In this document: piece after piece, positions 1-4,744 of the stretch
Position numbering within the stretch: position 1 is the first letter of the stretch
Layout: every line of letters begins with the position of its first letter
Source of the DNA: JAYEHK01 sp034659475
GTDB taxonomy: Bacteria; Bacillota; Syntrophomonadia; Syntrophomonadales; Syntrophomonadaceae
Reading direction: 5' to 3'
Length of the DNA stretch: 5,871 nucleotides
NCBI GenBank assembly: GCA_034659475.1
Contig: JAYEHK010000029.1
Coordinates: forward strand, 1-5,871
Made by a program: the position numbers and the translations under genes
The notes under the pieces: model-generated
Database searches by the model: none
Told to the model about the DNA's origin: nothing
The model's input: the letters and a program-made list of their open reading frames with translations, nothing else

Positions 1-178
1 CCAGACGCTCGATGGTTCGGCCTCCGGATCTCTTGTTTCGAGGTCACCTACGTGTTTGCTTGCGCTGCGGCCCGGTAACTCGCTCACCGCCCTTTAGACG
101 GCTTTGTCATTAGACTCCAGTAGTTCAGTTTCCTTCCCCACTGCTAACCAAGCTACAGGGTTTCTGCTTCTTTCCCTG

Positions 179-195
179 GCAGGACTGTCTCCTGC
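179..195 (-). repeat. Second domain-I-like hairpin of the intron
   Basis: GCAGGA and TCCTGC form a perfect 6-bp stem around a 5-nt GACAG loop on the minus strand. It lies 8 nt past the first hairpin. The two stems in series with purine-rich joiners support a structured RNA rather than coding sequence. Confidence 0.5.
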
Positions 196-203
196 TGAAC
201 ATA

Positions 204-217
204 CCAGCCTTTGCTGG
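204..217 (-). repeat. Short perfect hairpin at the intron 5' end
   Basis: CCAGC and GCTGG flank a 4-nt AAAG loop, giving five paired bases seven nucleotides after the inferred intron start (223). This fits the first helix of group II intron domain I. It has no following U-tract, so it is not a terminator. Confidence 0.55.
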
Positions 218-223
218 ACATAC

Positions 224-240
224 GAACGTCCCCTTGCTTC
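224..240 (-). repeat. Half of a REP-like hairpin, interrupted by the group II intron
   Basis: On the minus strand this reads GAAGCAAGGGGACGTTC and stops exactly where the intron sequence begins. It shares GCAA, then GGGGAC, then GTTC in the same order as the intact element at 3784-3806. There the left arm TGCAA is closed by a right arm TTGCA. Here the matching right arm is missing, presumably displaced to the far side of the intron. GGGGAC-cored hairpins of this type are typical of repeats mobilised by REP-associated tyrosine (Y1) transposases in Firmicutes; that link is inference. Confidence 0.42.
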
Positions 241-267
241 CCCTCAGATGATGTTTATAACCTGTCG

Positions 268-1017
268 CTAGAACCGTGGGGGCGCTTTACCCATGGGTGC
301 AATTTCACCAGGTTGGTTTATGTTGGGTTCTTCGTTCTGTATCTGTACCTTTCGATTGTATTCTGTTGCTCTTGTTTTGAATGCTTTAACATGACTCTCA
401 TTCATCGTAAGATCCGGCTTTGGATTTATCCTAAGCTCACCACTGCAGATTTCTCTTCCTTTTTCCCTGGAGAATGGGAACAGAATTTCCCCTGGTGCAG
501 CAATCAAATAGCATTCTTCAATGTCCAGGCCATTTAAATCTGCTGCCTCATAAGCATATCTGCTAATACCCAAACCGCAGGATGCCCCTGTTATTTGGCC
601 ATTCTCAACACTGACCTGATAATCTGCCGCCCTTTTTCCATCTGCCACTACTGGAAACAAATACATGTTTTCAAAAACAATTTGCTCGATAATTTCTTCT
701 TCTGCAGAAAACTCTATCTGCCATGACTCCTGCGCCTGTTTCAGAAGCCAAACCCGAAGTGGCCTCCCCAACTCTGCTTTTTCTAACTTACTCACAGTAA
801 TGTCTGGCAAAAATCCTGCTGCATCTGAAGGAATTCTATCTGTATAATTCTGATAAAAATCAACAAGCATCGTCCGTCCTTCTTGGTAAAACCATTTTTT
901 GGCAAGCTGAATGTCCGGTGGTTCTTCCTTCATGGCTGGATTGCCTGTACATCCGGCACATAACCAGATAAACACAAACATCAGCTCCAGTAAAAACATC
1001 TTTTTCAGAATGCTCAT
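268..1017 (-). CDS. Putative lipoprotein of unknown function, last gene of SLH operon
   Basis: The 249-residue product starts with a short basic stretch (MSILKK) and a hydrophobic segment (residues 7-21), followed by C-A-G-C. Cys23 is therefore a likely lipidation site. The -3 residue is Cys rather than the usual Leu, so the lipobox is slightly atypical. After lipidation the protein would be tethered to the outer face of the cytoplasmic membrane. The mature part is acidic and mixed alpha/beta, with no catalytic motif I recognise. Its last ~45 residues look low-complexity and flexible (rich in N, E, P, Q, ending PMGKAPPRF). Its ATG overlaps the TGA of the upstream mini-protein gene (ATGA), implying translational coupling, and an AAGGA sits about 10 nt before the start. 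No terminator is visible after the stop; the REP-like half-site and intron follow within 45 nt. Function unknown. Confidence 0.82.
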   Translation of the reverse strand: MSILKKMFLLELMFVFIWLCAGCTGNPAMKEEPPDIQLAKKWFYQEGRTMLVDFYQNYTDRIPSDAAGFLPDITVSKLEKAELGRPLRVWLLKQAQESWQIEFSAEEEIIEQIVFENMYLFPVVADGKRAADYQVSVENGQITGASCGLGISRYAYEAADLNGLDIEECYLIAAPGEILFPFSREKGREICSGELRINPKPDLTMNESHVKAFKTRATEYNRKVQIQNEEPNINQPGEIAPMGKAPPRF

Positions 1018-1163
1018 GATTCCCCGTCCTTTTCAAGTTGTTTTATACGTTTATCAATAATATCCAGCCGGTTTATCACTTCATCATGCTTTTGATTTAT
1101 CTCCCTTAAGAGATGAACGAGATGATCCAGCCGTTTGTTTATTCTGCAAAGATAGGTCAACAT
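1014..1163 (-). CDS. 49-residue coiled-coil mini-protein, middle gene of SLH operon
   Basis: This reading frame (ATG at 1163, TGA at 1016-1014) encodes 49 residues. After MLTYLCRINKRL nearly the whole chain is amphipathic and charged. It has Leu/Ile/Val spaced as in a coiled coil and repeated INKRLD, INRLD and DKRIKQL segments, and it ends LEKDGES. There is no signal peptide and no convincing membrane helix, so a cytoplasmic or membrane-peripheral oligomer is likely. Support for a real gene: a ribosome-binding-like GGAAGGG upstream, only 18 nt from the stop of the SLH gene, and an ATGA overlap with the lipoprotein start. The arrangement means it must be translated for efficient coupling. Phage XhlA-like or other short coiled-coil proteins look broadly similar, but I cannot assign it to a family. 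A purely translational leader role is the main alternative. Confidence 0.66.
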   Translation of the reverse strand: MLTYLCRINKRLDHLVHLLREINQKHDEVINRLDIIDKRIKQLEKDGES

Positions 1164-1181
1164 CAATTATTCACCCTTCCG

Positions 1182-1955
1182 TTATTCCGTTTTTGTTATT
1201 ATTTCAACGGTTCTTTCACGATGATCGTTTTGAATTTTCTTCTGTAACAACGTGTAAGGCACTTCCTTTTCCTGATCGCCATTTTCGATTATGTCAGCCT
1301 CCACCTTAATGGCATTTTCAAAAGTATTGGATATGGCATTATATTGAACCACATTTTGTTCAAGGGTAGCGGTGCATAAGATGAACACCTTGCCTCGAGT
1401 AATATCTTTGCAAGATACAAACGTAATATTGTACAGTATTCCTAAATTAGCTGCTTTACTAATATAGTCTGAAGGCCACTCACGACTCAGATTGTCATTG
1501 TAGCCCAGAATTCTTAAAAGAACAGTGACCACTTCAGCTTCATTAATGTTATCACTAGGCCTGAAGTTCCCGTTCGGTTCGCCTTTCATATACCCCTGCG
1601 CCGCAGTGATATTTACAAATCCATTAAACCAGTCTGCTGTCTTAATGTCCTGGAAACAAGAAGGTGTCTTCGTCACATCGTCTGCCACTGATTGCATTCC
1701 TGCCATGTGAACAACAATTTTAGCAAACTCTGCCCGGCTTATGGTTTTATCCACGCCAAAGCTTCCATCTGGATAGCCTTCAATGATTCCCAATTGTTTA
1801 AGTTTATAGGCAGCATTTTTATATGCAGCATCGGTTTGAACCTCATCACCTGTAATTTGATCTAATAACGTTATGGCAGATGCATTCCCAATGAACGAGA
1901 ACATAAAAATAACTACAATCATTACAAGCATTAATTTGCTTTGTTTTCTAAGCAC
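1182..1955 (-). CDS. Secreted S-layer-homology (SLH) domain protein
   Basis: The 257-residue product has a basic N-terminus, a long hydrophobic signal segment and an A-S-A cleavage-type site near residue 27. SLH domains follow. SLH1 (about 44-86) contains LGIIEGYPDGSF and ISRAEFAKIV. SLH2 (about 102-152) contains QGYMKGEPNGNFRPSDNINEAE. A degenerate SLH3 (about 160-200) keeps W.SDYI.KA..LGIL and ITRGK. SLH triads bind secondary cell-wall polysaccharide, so the protein should be exported and held on the wall. Only about 55 residues follow SLH3, so there is almost no effector domain; it may be a small wall-bound partner. An in-frame ATG at 1973 gives seven-codon-longer reading but has no ribosome binding site. 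The GTG at 1955 has AGGAGAG six nt upstream and is preferred. First gene of the operon with the mini-protein and lipoprotein. Confidence 0.88.
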   Translation of the reverse strand: MLRKQSKLMLVMIVVIFMFSFIGNASAITLLDQITGDEVQTDAAYKNAAYKLKQLGIIEGYPDGSFGVDKTISRAEFAKIVVHMAGMQSVADDVTKTPSCFQDIKTADWFNGFVNITAAQGYMKGEPNGNFRPSDNINEAEVVTVLLRILGYNDNLSREWPSDYISKAANLGILYNITFVSCKDITRGKVFILCTATLEQNVVQYNAISNTFENAIKVEADIIENGDQEKEVPYTLLQKKIQNDHRERTVEIITKTE

Positions 1956-1961
1956 TTGAAT

Positions 1962-1968
1962 CTCTCCT
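1962..1968 (-). promoter_or_regulatory. Ribosome binding site that sets the GTG start of the SLH gene
   Basis: AGGAGAG lies six nucleotides before the GTG at 1955. It sits inside the reading frame that would begin at the ATG at 1973, which itself lacks any Shine-Dalgarno sequence. This favours the GTG start. Confidence 0.7.
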
Positions 1969-2021
1969 CTCATACTATTAATGATTTAGGTCAGTCGTCC
2001 ACGCAACTCACCACAGTACAT

Positions 2022-2065
2022 ATTTTAGCACTATTTGGAATTTATTGGGCTAGCTGTGTTAAAAT
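2022..2065. promoter_or_regulatory. Divergent promoter region with inverted repeat and mirrored extended -10-like elements
   Basis: ATTTTAGCAC (2022-2031) and GTGTTAAAAT (2056-2065) are inverted copies with nine of ten positions matching, 24 nt apart. Each arm reads outward as TG-N-TAAAAT, an extended -10 form. The plus arm would serve the 2107 gene (about 35-nt leader) and the minus arm the SLH gene (about 60-nt leader). No good -35 is present at 17 nt for either; TTGGAA (2035-2040) is 19 nt from the plus-strand element. The repeat could equally be a regulator's operator. Prediction only. Confidence 0.35.
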
Positions 2066-2106
2066 TATGAAATGTATGGGGTTACCTGTGAAGGGATGGA
2101 CGAACC

Positions 2107-2343
2107 ATGTTTTTTACAAGAAGAGTTTTAATCTATACGACCTTTGGACACCAGAAGTATTTTAAAATAGCTGGTAAATTGTCAGCTGCCGGAATAAGTT
2201 ATACAACGAAATCTAGAAATAATAACCTTTTTAGAGGAGGGCATGGCACCTTCATGTCATCTAGGGATACAAATGTTCAATATGATATCTATGTTAAGAA
2301 GGAAGACAAACATAAAGCCCAACGGGCAATTCATAAGTCTTAA
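2107..2343 (+). CDS. Small DUF2007-like protein of unknown function
   Basis: This 78-residue product opens MFFTRRVLIYTTF, followed by a helix (KYFKIAGKLSAAGISY), a polar Ser/Asn/Gly-rich loop (residues ~36-54), and a C-terminal YDIYVKKEDKHKAQRAIHK. The pattern is a beta strand with a 'which copy is being compared' helix, then a variable loop, then Y-x-I-Y-V-x-K-x-D and a helix. It resembles small Firmicute proteins related to DUF2007 (putative signal-transducing, ferredoxin-like fold); this is recalled from family shape, not searched. There is no signal or membrane segment, so it should be cytoplasmic. The Shine-Dalgarno (AAGGGATGG) is imperfect. The next gene, a membrane protein, starts 17 nt after its stop, so the two are probably co-transcribed and may act together. 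Confidence 0.68.
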   Translation: MFFTRRVLIYTTFGHQKYFKIAGKLSAAGISYTTKSRNNNLFRGGHGTFMSSRDTNVQYDIYVKKEDKHKAQRAIHKS

Positions 2344-2360
2344 GAAATGAGAGAGGTAGC

Positions 2361-3107
2361 ATGATGAGTATCACCCGGGCTTTTGAAGTTTGCATCAAAA
2401 ACTGGCGTTTGTTCATGGCAATAGTTCTGCCCATCGGCGTAATAACAGTAGGGATGAGCCATTTAGCTAACTTATGGGTCAATAGGTACTATCCATATCC
2501 GATAGAAATTTTAGGTACATTTAATTCAAAGGAAAGTATCTCCATGATTACAAGATATGTAGTTAGCCCATTATGGATTGGCGCTTTATTCTACACCCTC
2601 TACAAGCTTGATAATGAGCAAACCACCAGTTATGGACAAGCCATAGCGTTTGGATTCAGTAAATGGAGCAAAAACCTTACGATTGGTCTCATCGGTATCC
2701 TGTTGCAATTTTTACCCCGCGGGCTTTACGAATACGCTAATCTCCCCGGGGCGCTAATCTATGTACTATATTTCCTTGCGCTGTTACTCATCGTACGATA
2801 TTTCTTTGTCATGCCAGTGCTAACCCTCGAAAACCATAGTTACGTTCATTCGGTTCAGAGAAGTGCACGCTTGTCCGATGGAAAAAGGGTGGCCATATTT
2901 TTTGATCTAGTTGCACTATATATGGTGATAAGCGTATTCACAATCATGCTGTCCCTAAGTCTATCGTTGCTTCCCATAACGATTCCGCTTCCCCTCGATA
3001 TTCATTATGTCTTCATTGAAGGGATCGTTAAACCCATCATTGATTTATTTATATTTGTTTGGATTTATGTTTTTTATCGCGAACAGCAGTCTCTGCAGCC
3101 ATTATAG
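2361..3107 (+). CDS. Six-helix integral membrane protein, YciC/DUF975-like
   Basis: The 248-residue product has about six hydrophobic segments (roughly residues 17-38, 66-82, 104-120, 128-150, 177-207 and 217-239). Between the fourth and fifth lies RYFFVMPVLTLENHS, then a short amphipathic stretch with SVQRSARLSDGKR. This 'R-x-x-F-x-x-P-x-x-x-x-E ... A/V-x-R-S-x-x-L-x-x-G-x' signature is shared by bacterial membrane proteins of the UPF0259/YciC, DUF975 and GDPD membrane-domain type, whose function is mostly unknown. It probably sits in the cytoplasmic membrane. GAGAGG precedes two consecutive ATGs; spacing is 4 nt to the first (2361) and 7 nt to the second (2364), so the real start may be one codon later. 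It follows the small DUF2007-like gene by 17 nt and is very likely in the same operon. Confidence 0.75.
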   Translation: MMSITRAFEVCIKNWRLFMAIVLPIGVITVGMSHLANLWVNRYYPYPIEILGTFNSKESISMITRYVVSPLWIGALFYTLYKLDNEQTTSYGQAIAFGFSKWSKNLTIGLIGILLQFLPRGLYEYANLPGALIYVLYFLALLLIVRYFFVMPVLTLENHSYVHSVQRSARLSDGKRVAIFFDLVALYMVISVFTIMLSLSLSLLPITIPLPLDIHYVFIEGIVKPIIDLFIFVWIYVFYREQQSLQPL

Positions 3108-3161
3108 TTTCTGTGTCTGCAGCATCGGGTTCATCGGTTAAACAAGGACTGTTACCATAAA

Positions 3162-3185
3162 AACAGCAGACCGTTGTCCCCATGT
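3162..3185 (-). repeat. Possible REP-like element with GGGGAC core
   Basis: On the minus strand this reads ACATGGGGACAACGGTC then TGCTGTT. It shares the GGGGAC core with the elements at 224-240 and 3784-3806 and is bracketed by ACA/TGT, but the closing stem is only three pairs. It lies in the gap between two membrane-protein genes, where REP-like elements commonly sit. Weak as a single site; it is listed because of the other copies. Confidence 0.28.
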
Positions 3186-3205
3186 ACTCACCCATATGCG
3201 AAGGG

Positions 3206-3210
3206 AAGGA
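3206..3210 (+). promoter_or_regulatory. Ribosome binding site that sets a TTG start
   Basis: AAGGA (within AAGGGAAGGA, 3201-3210) is six nucleotides before the TTG at 3217. The in-frame ATG at 3196 lies upstream of this site and has no Shine-Dalgarno of its own. Confidence 0.7.
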
Positions 3211-3216
3211 TTATTT

Positions 3217-3783
3217 TTGACTGGATTTAACAAAATATTCTGGGGGTTAATTCTAGTTTTGCTAGATTTTCGACTGGAAAGCTTCGATATACTCCCTGAT
3301 TTTATTGGTTACTGGATAATTTATACAGGCCTTAAGACCTTAGCATCTTATAATGATAACTTTGACAAGGCAAAAATGTATGCCGTTACTCTCAGTTTAC
3401 TCTCCATAACAAATTTTTTCCCATGGCAGATACCAATTGAACGTCTTCAGTTTAGTCTTCCAATAATTGAAATCATTTTGCTAGGTACTTTGTTAACAGT
3501 GCTTGACTTAGTTATGATTTATCATGTTTGTAAAGGTATATCACAAATGGCTCTTGAAAATGATTTGATAGAACTCTCTAATAAAGCCAACAATAGATGG
3601 CAGTTATACTTATACATAACTATTGGACTTTTAATTGTAATCCCAATAGTTATGCTCATCCCTGAAATAGCGGTTGCTTTGGGTATACCTCTAGTAATCA
3701 TGGCCGTAATAATTCTAGTAATGCTAGCAAGCCTCATAAAAAGTGCTGATAACGCTTTTCGCGACATCATCCAGGTTAGGTAA
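3217..3783 (+). CDS. Multi-pass membrane protein of unknown function (LPDFIGY family)
   Basis: From the preferred TTG start the product has 188 residues and begins TGFNKIFWGLILVLLDFRL, then ESFDILPDFIGYWIIYTGL. That N-terminal block (aromatic-rich helix, D-F-R, then DILPDFIGY and a GL) is one I associate with a conserved Firmicute membrane protein of unknown function; I have no name for it. Further hydrophobic segments occur near residues 55-70, 80-104 and two back-to-back at about 129-149 and 151-173. The C-terminus SADNAFRDIIQVR is probably cytoplasmic. The longer ATG version (3196) lacks a ribosome binding site. It lies 109 nt after the YciC-like gene, and that gap holds a REP-like sequence and no clear terminator, so read-through transcription is possible but unproven. 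Confidence 0.7.
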   Translation: MTGFNKIFWGLILVLLDFRLESFDILPDFIGYWIIYTGLKTLASYNDNFDKAKMYAVTLSLLSITNFFPWQIPIERLQFSLPIIEIILLGTLLTVLDLVMIYHVCKGISQMALENDLIELSNKANNRWQLYLYITIGLLIVIPIVMLIPEIAVALGIPLVIMAVIILVMLASLIKSADNAFRDIIQVR

Positions 3784-3806
3784 TGCAAACGGGGACAGTT
3801 CTTGCA
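3784..3806 (+). repeat. REP-like hairpin with GGGGAC core
   Basis: TGCAA (3784-3788) and TTGCA (3802-3806) pair perfectly around the 13-nt loop ACGGGGACAGTTC. It starts right after the stop codon of the preceding gene. The form (short stem, GGGGACAGTTC loop) matches repeats I associate with Y1-type REP-associated transposases in clostridia and deltaproteobacteria. No U-tract follows, so it is not a rho-independent terminator. Confidence 0.5.
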
Positions 3807-3964
3807 CTATCTGAAGCTCCCAGCAACCATGTATATAAGAATTATGAGGAAACGACCGATTCAAACGAGTGGAAGGAATGAAGCAAGGGAACGATTCTTT
3901 GAATGTGTGGTCCTTAAAGGTCTTTTGATTGTAAAGCTGGGGATTTGGTGGGGAGGATATCAAT

Positions 3965-4645
3965 ATGATCAAATCGCGGTGGATACGGATTATAATAAAA
4001 ATTCTATTAATAGGATTAGTGGTTACAGGATATTTTTATCTTCAAAAGCCAACGATCTATCGATACAGGGACGTAAATGAAGTCATTCCCCTTGGTGATA
4101 TTGCATTCGTTATCGATGAGATTAATGTCCATAATTGGGATGATGAAACATACCGATACAGTGAGGAAGTAAAGGACTTCCCCCTAGCTTACCGTCTGCT
4201 TTGGAATATGCATATCCCTTTGCAGTGGAAAACAACCTTGGGAAAAGTGATTCCTTTTTACAGCAAGCCTGCTCTAAGTGAAGACTTTGAGACATTACAA
4301 GTTTACGGCATAGTAGTCTATCCTGAAGGAGCAAATACTTTGACTGACCGCATTCATATTGATGTACATCCGGGTACAATAGTCGGCTGGAGCGAGCGAT
4401 TCTTAAATGATAGTTATAACTTATATACCAGCAAGCATAAGATCCAAGGCTTCGACGCAATTGATGGAGAACTTGTCGTAGTCGTTACGGATACACAGAC
4501 CTCTATCACTAATCAAATCTCTGTAATGCCGAAATGGGAAAAAGAACGATTCATACCACCGGATACTTACTACAGGAACATCACTGAATCATCAAACGAC
4601 TTTCTCAACCAGATCCGCAATTTTAGCAGCAATGGCGGTCAATAA
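3965..4645 (+). CDS. Membrane-anchored extracytoplasmic protein of unknown function
   Basis: The 226-residue product has a basic N-terminus (MIKSRWIR), one hydrophobic segment (residues 8-25) and no lipobox or clear cleavage site. It is best read as a signal-anchored protein with its ~200-residue body outside the cytoplasm. The body is rich in aromatic and acidic residues and beta-prone (for example GDIAFVIDEINVHNWDD and QGFDAIDGELVVVVTDTQ). It has no Cys pairs and no enzyme motif I recognise. The alternation suggests an immunoglobulin-like or DUF4352-like beta fold, but this is only an impression. Start choice is secure: GGGGAGG ends eight nt before the ATG. No convincing promoter is visible in the 181-nt gap upstream. 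It faces tyrS tail to tail. Confidence 0.75.
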   Translation: MIKSRWIRIIIKILLIGLVVTGYFYLQKPTIYRYRDVNEVIPLGDIAFVIDEINVHNWDDETYRYSEEVKDFPLAYRLLWNMHIPLQWKTTLGKVIPFYSKPALSEDFETLQVYGIVVYPEGANTLTDRIHIDVHPGTIVGWSERFLNDSYNLYTSKHKIQGFDAIDGELVVVVTDTQTSITNQISVMPKWEKERFIPPDTYYRNITESSNDFLNQIRNFSSNGGQ

Positions 4646-4702
4646 GGATGGTTATCGGGAAGTGATCGGTGCTTCGGAGAGACTATATTGACAATACCAA
4701 AA

Positions 4703-4728
4703 TTCCCCCAAACATACGTCTGGGGGAA
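4703..4728 (-). terminator. Rho-independent terminator of tyrS
   Basis: TTCCCCCA and TGGGGGAA form a perfect 8-bp stem around a 10-nt loop, in which a further AC/GT pair can form. On the minus strand the hairpin is followed by TTTTGG, a short U-tract, and it begins 17 nt after the tyrS stop. No U-run follows on the plus strand, so it should mainly terminate tyrS and not the facing 3965 gene. Confidence 0.72.
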
Positions 4729-4744
4729 CATACAATAACATCGT

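Larger units (their letters stand above)
1..223 (-). mobile_element. Group II intron, 5' portion (domain I region), truncated by window edge
   Basis: This stretch has no plausible gene. Read on the minus strand it begins GTATGTCCAGC, close to the GUGYG-type 5' end of bacterial group II introns. Two perfect short hairpins follow at once: CCAGC/GCTGG (204-217) and GCAGGA/TCCTGC (179-195). After them comes G/A-rich structured sequence (CCCTGTAGC, GGGGAAGGAAACTG, a GCCG-TCTAAAGG-GCGG segment) of the kind found in intron domain I. The intron's reverse transcriptase/maturase and catalytic domain V would lie beyond position 1, so family and completeness cannot be judged. It is transcribed in the same direction as the upstream SLH/lipoprotein operon and starts 44 nt after that operon's last stop codon. 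Recognition rests on memory of intron consensus and on structure. Another structured RNA is possible. Confidence 0.62.

Noticed and set aside
211..537. 108-residue plus-strand reading frame
   Set aside because: It lies antisense to the lipoprotein gene and crosses the intron boundary; it has no ribosome binding site, and its composition (aromatic/Cys-rich) is typical of a shadow frame.
1974..2106. A leader RNA or riboswitch upstream of the SLH operon
   Set aside because: The leader would be short, with no strong stem-loops or known riboswitch core; only the inverted repeat stands out.
3149..3166. CTGTT/AACAG hairpin as a terminator after the YciC-like gene
   Set aside because: Only five A/T-rich pairs with an eight-nt loop and no U-tract on either strand.
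3522..3972. Minus-strand frames opposite the LPDFIGY gene and the following gap
   Set aside because: They are antisense to a well-supported gene or to the REP-bearing gap, with no start signals.
3802..4080. 92-residue plus-strand frame from a TTG
   Set aside because: It starts inside the REP-like hairpin without a ribosome site and overlaps the well-supported 3965 gene in another frame. Only its first part is discussed, as a possible transposase remnant.
4122..4460. 112-residue minus-strand frame inside the 3965 gene
   Set aside because: Antisense shadow with Cys/Leu-rich composition and no ribosome site.
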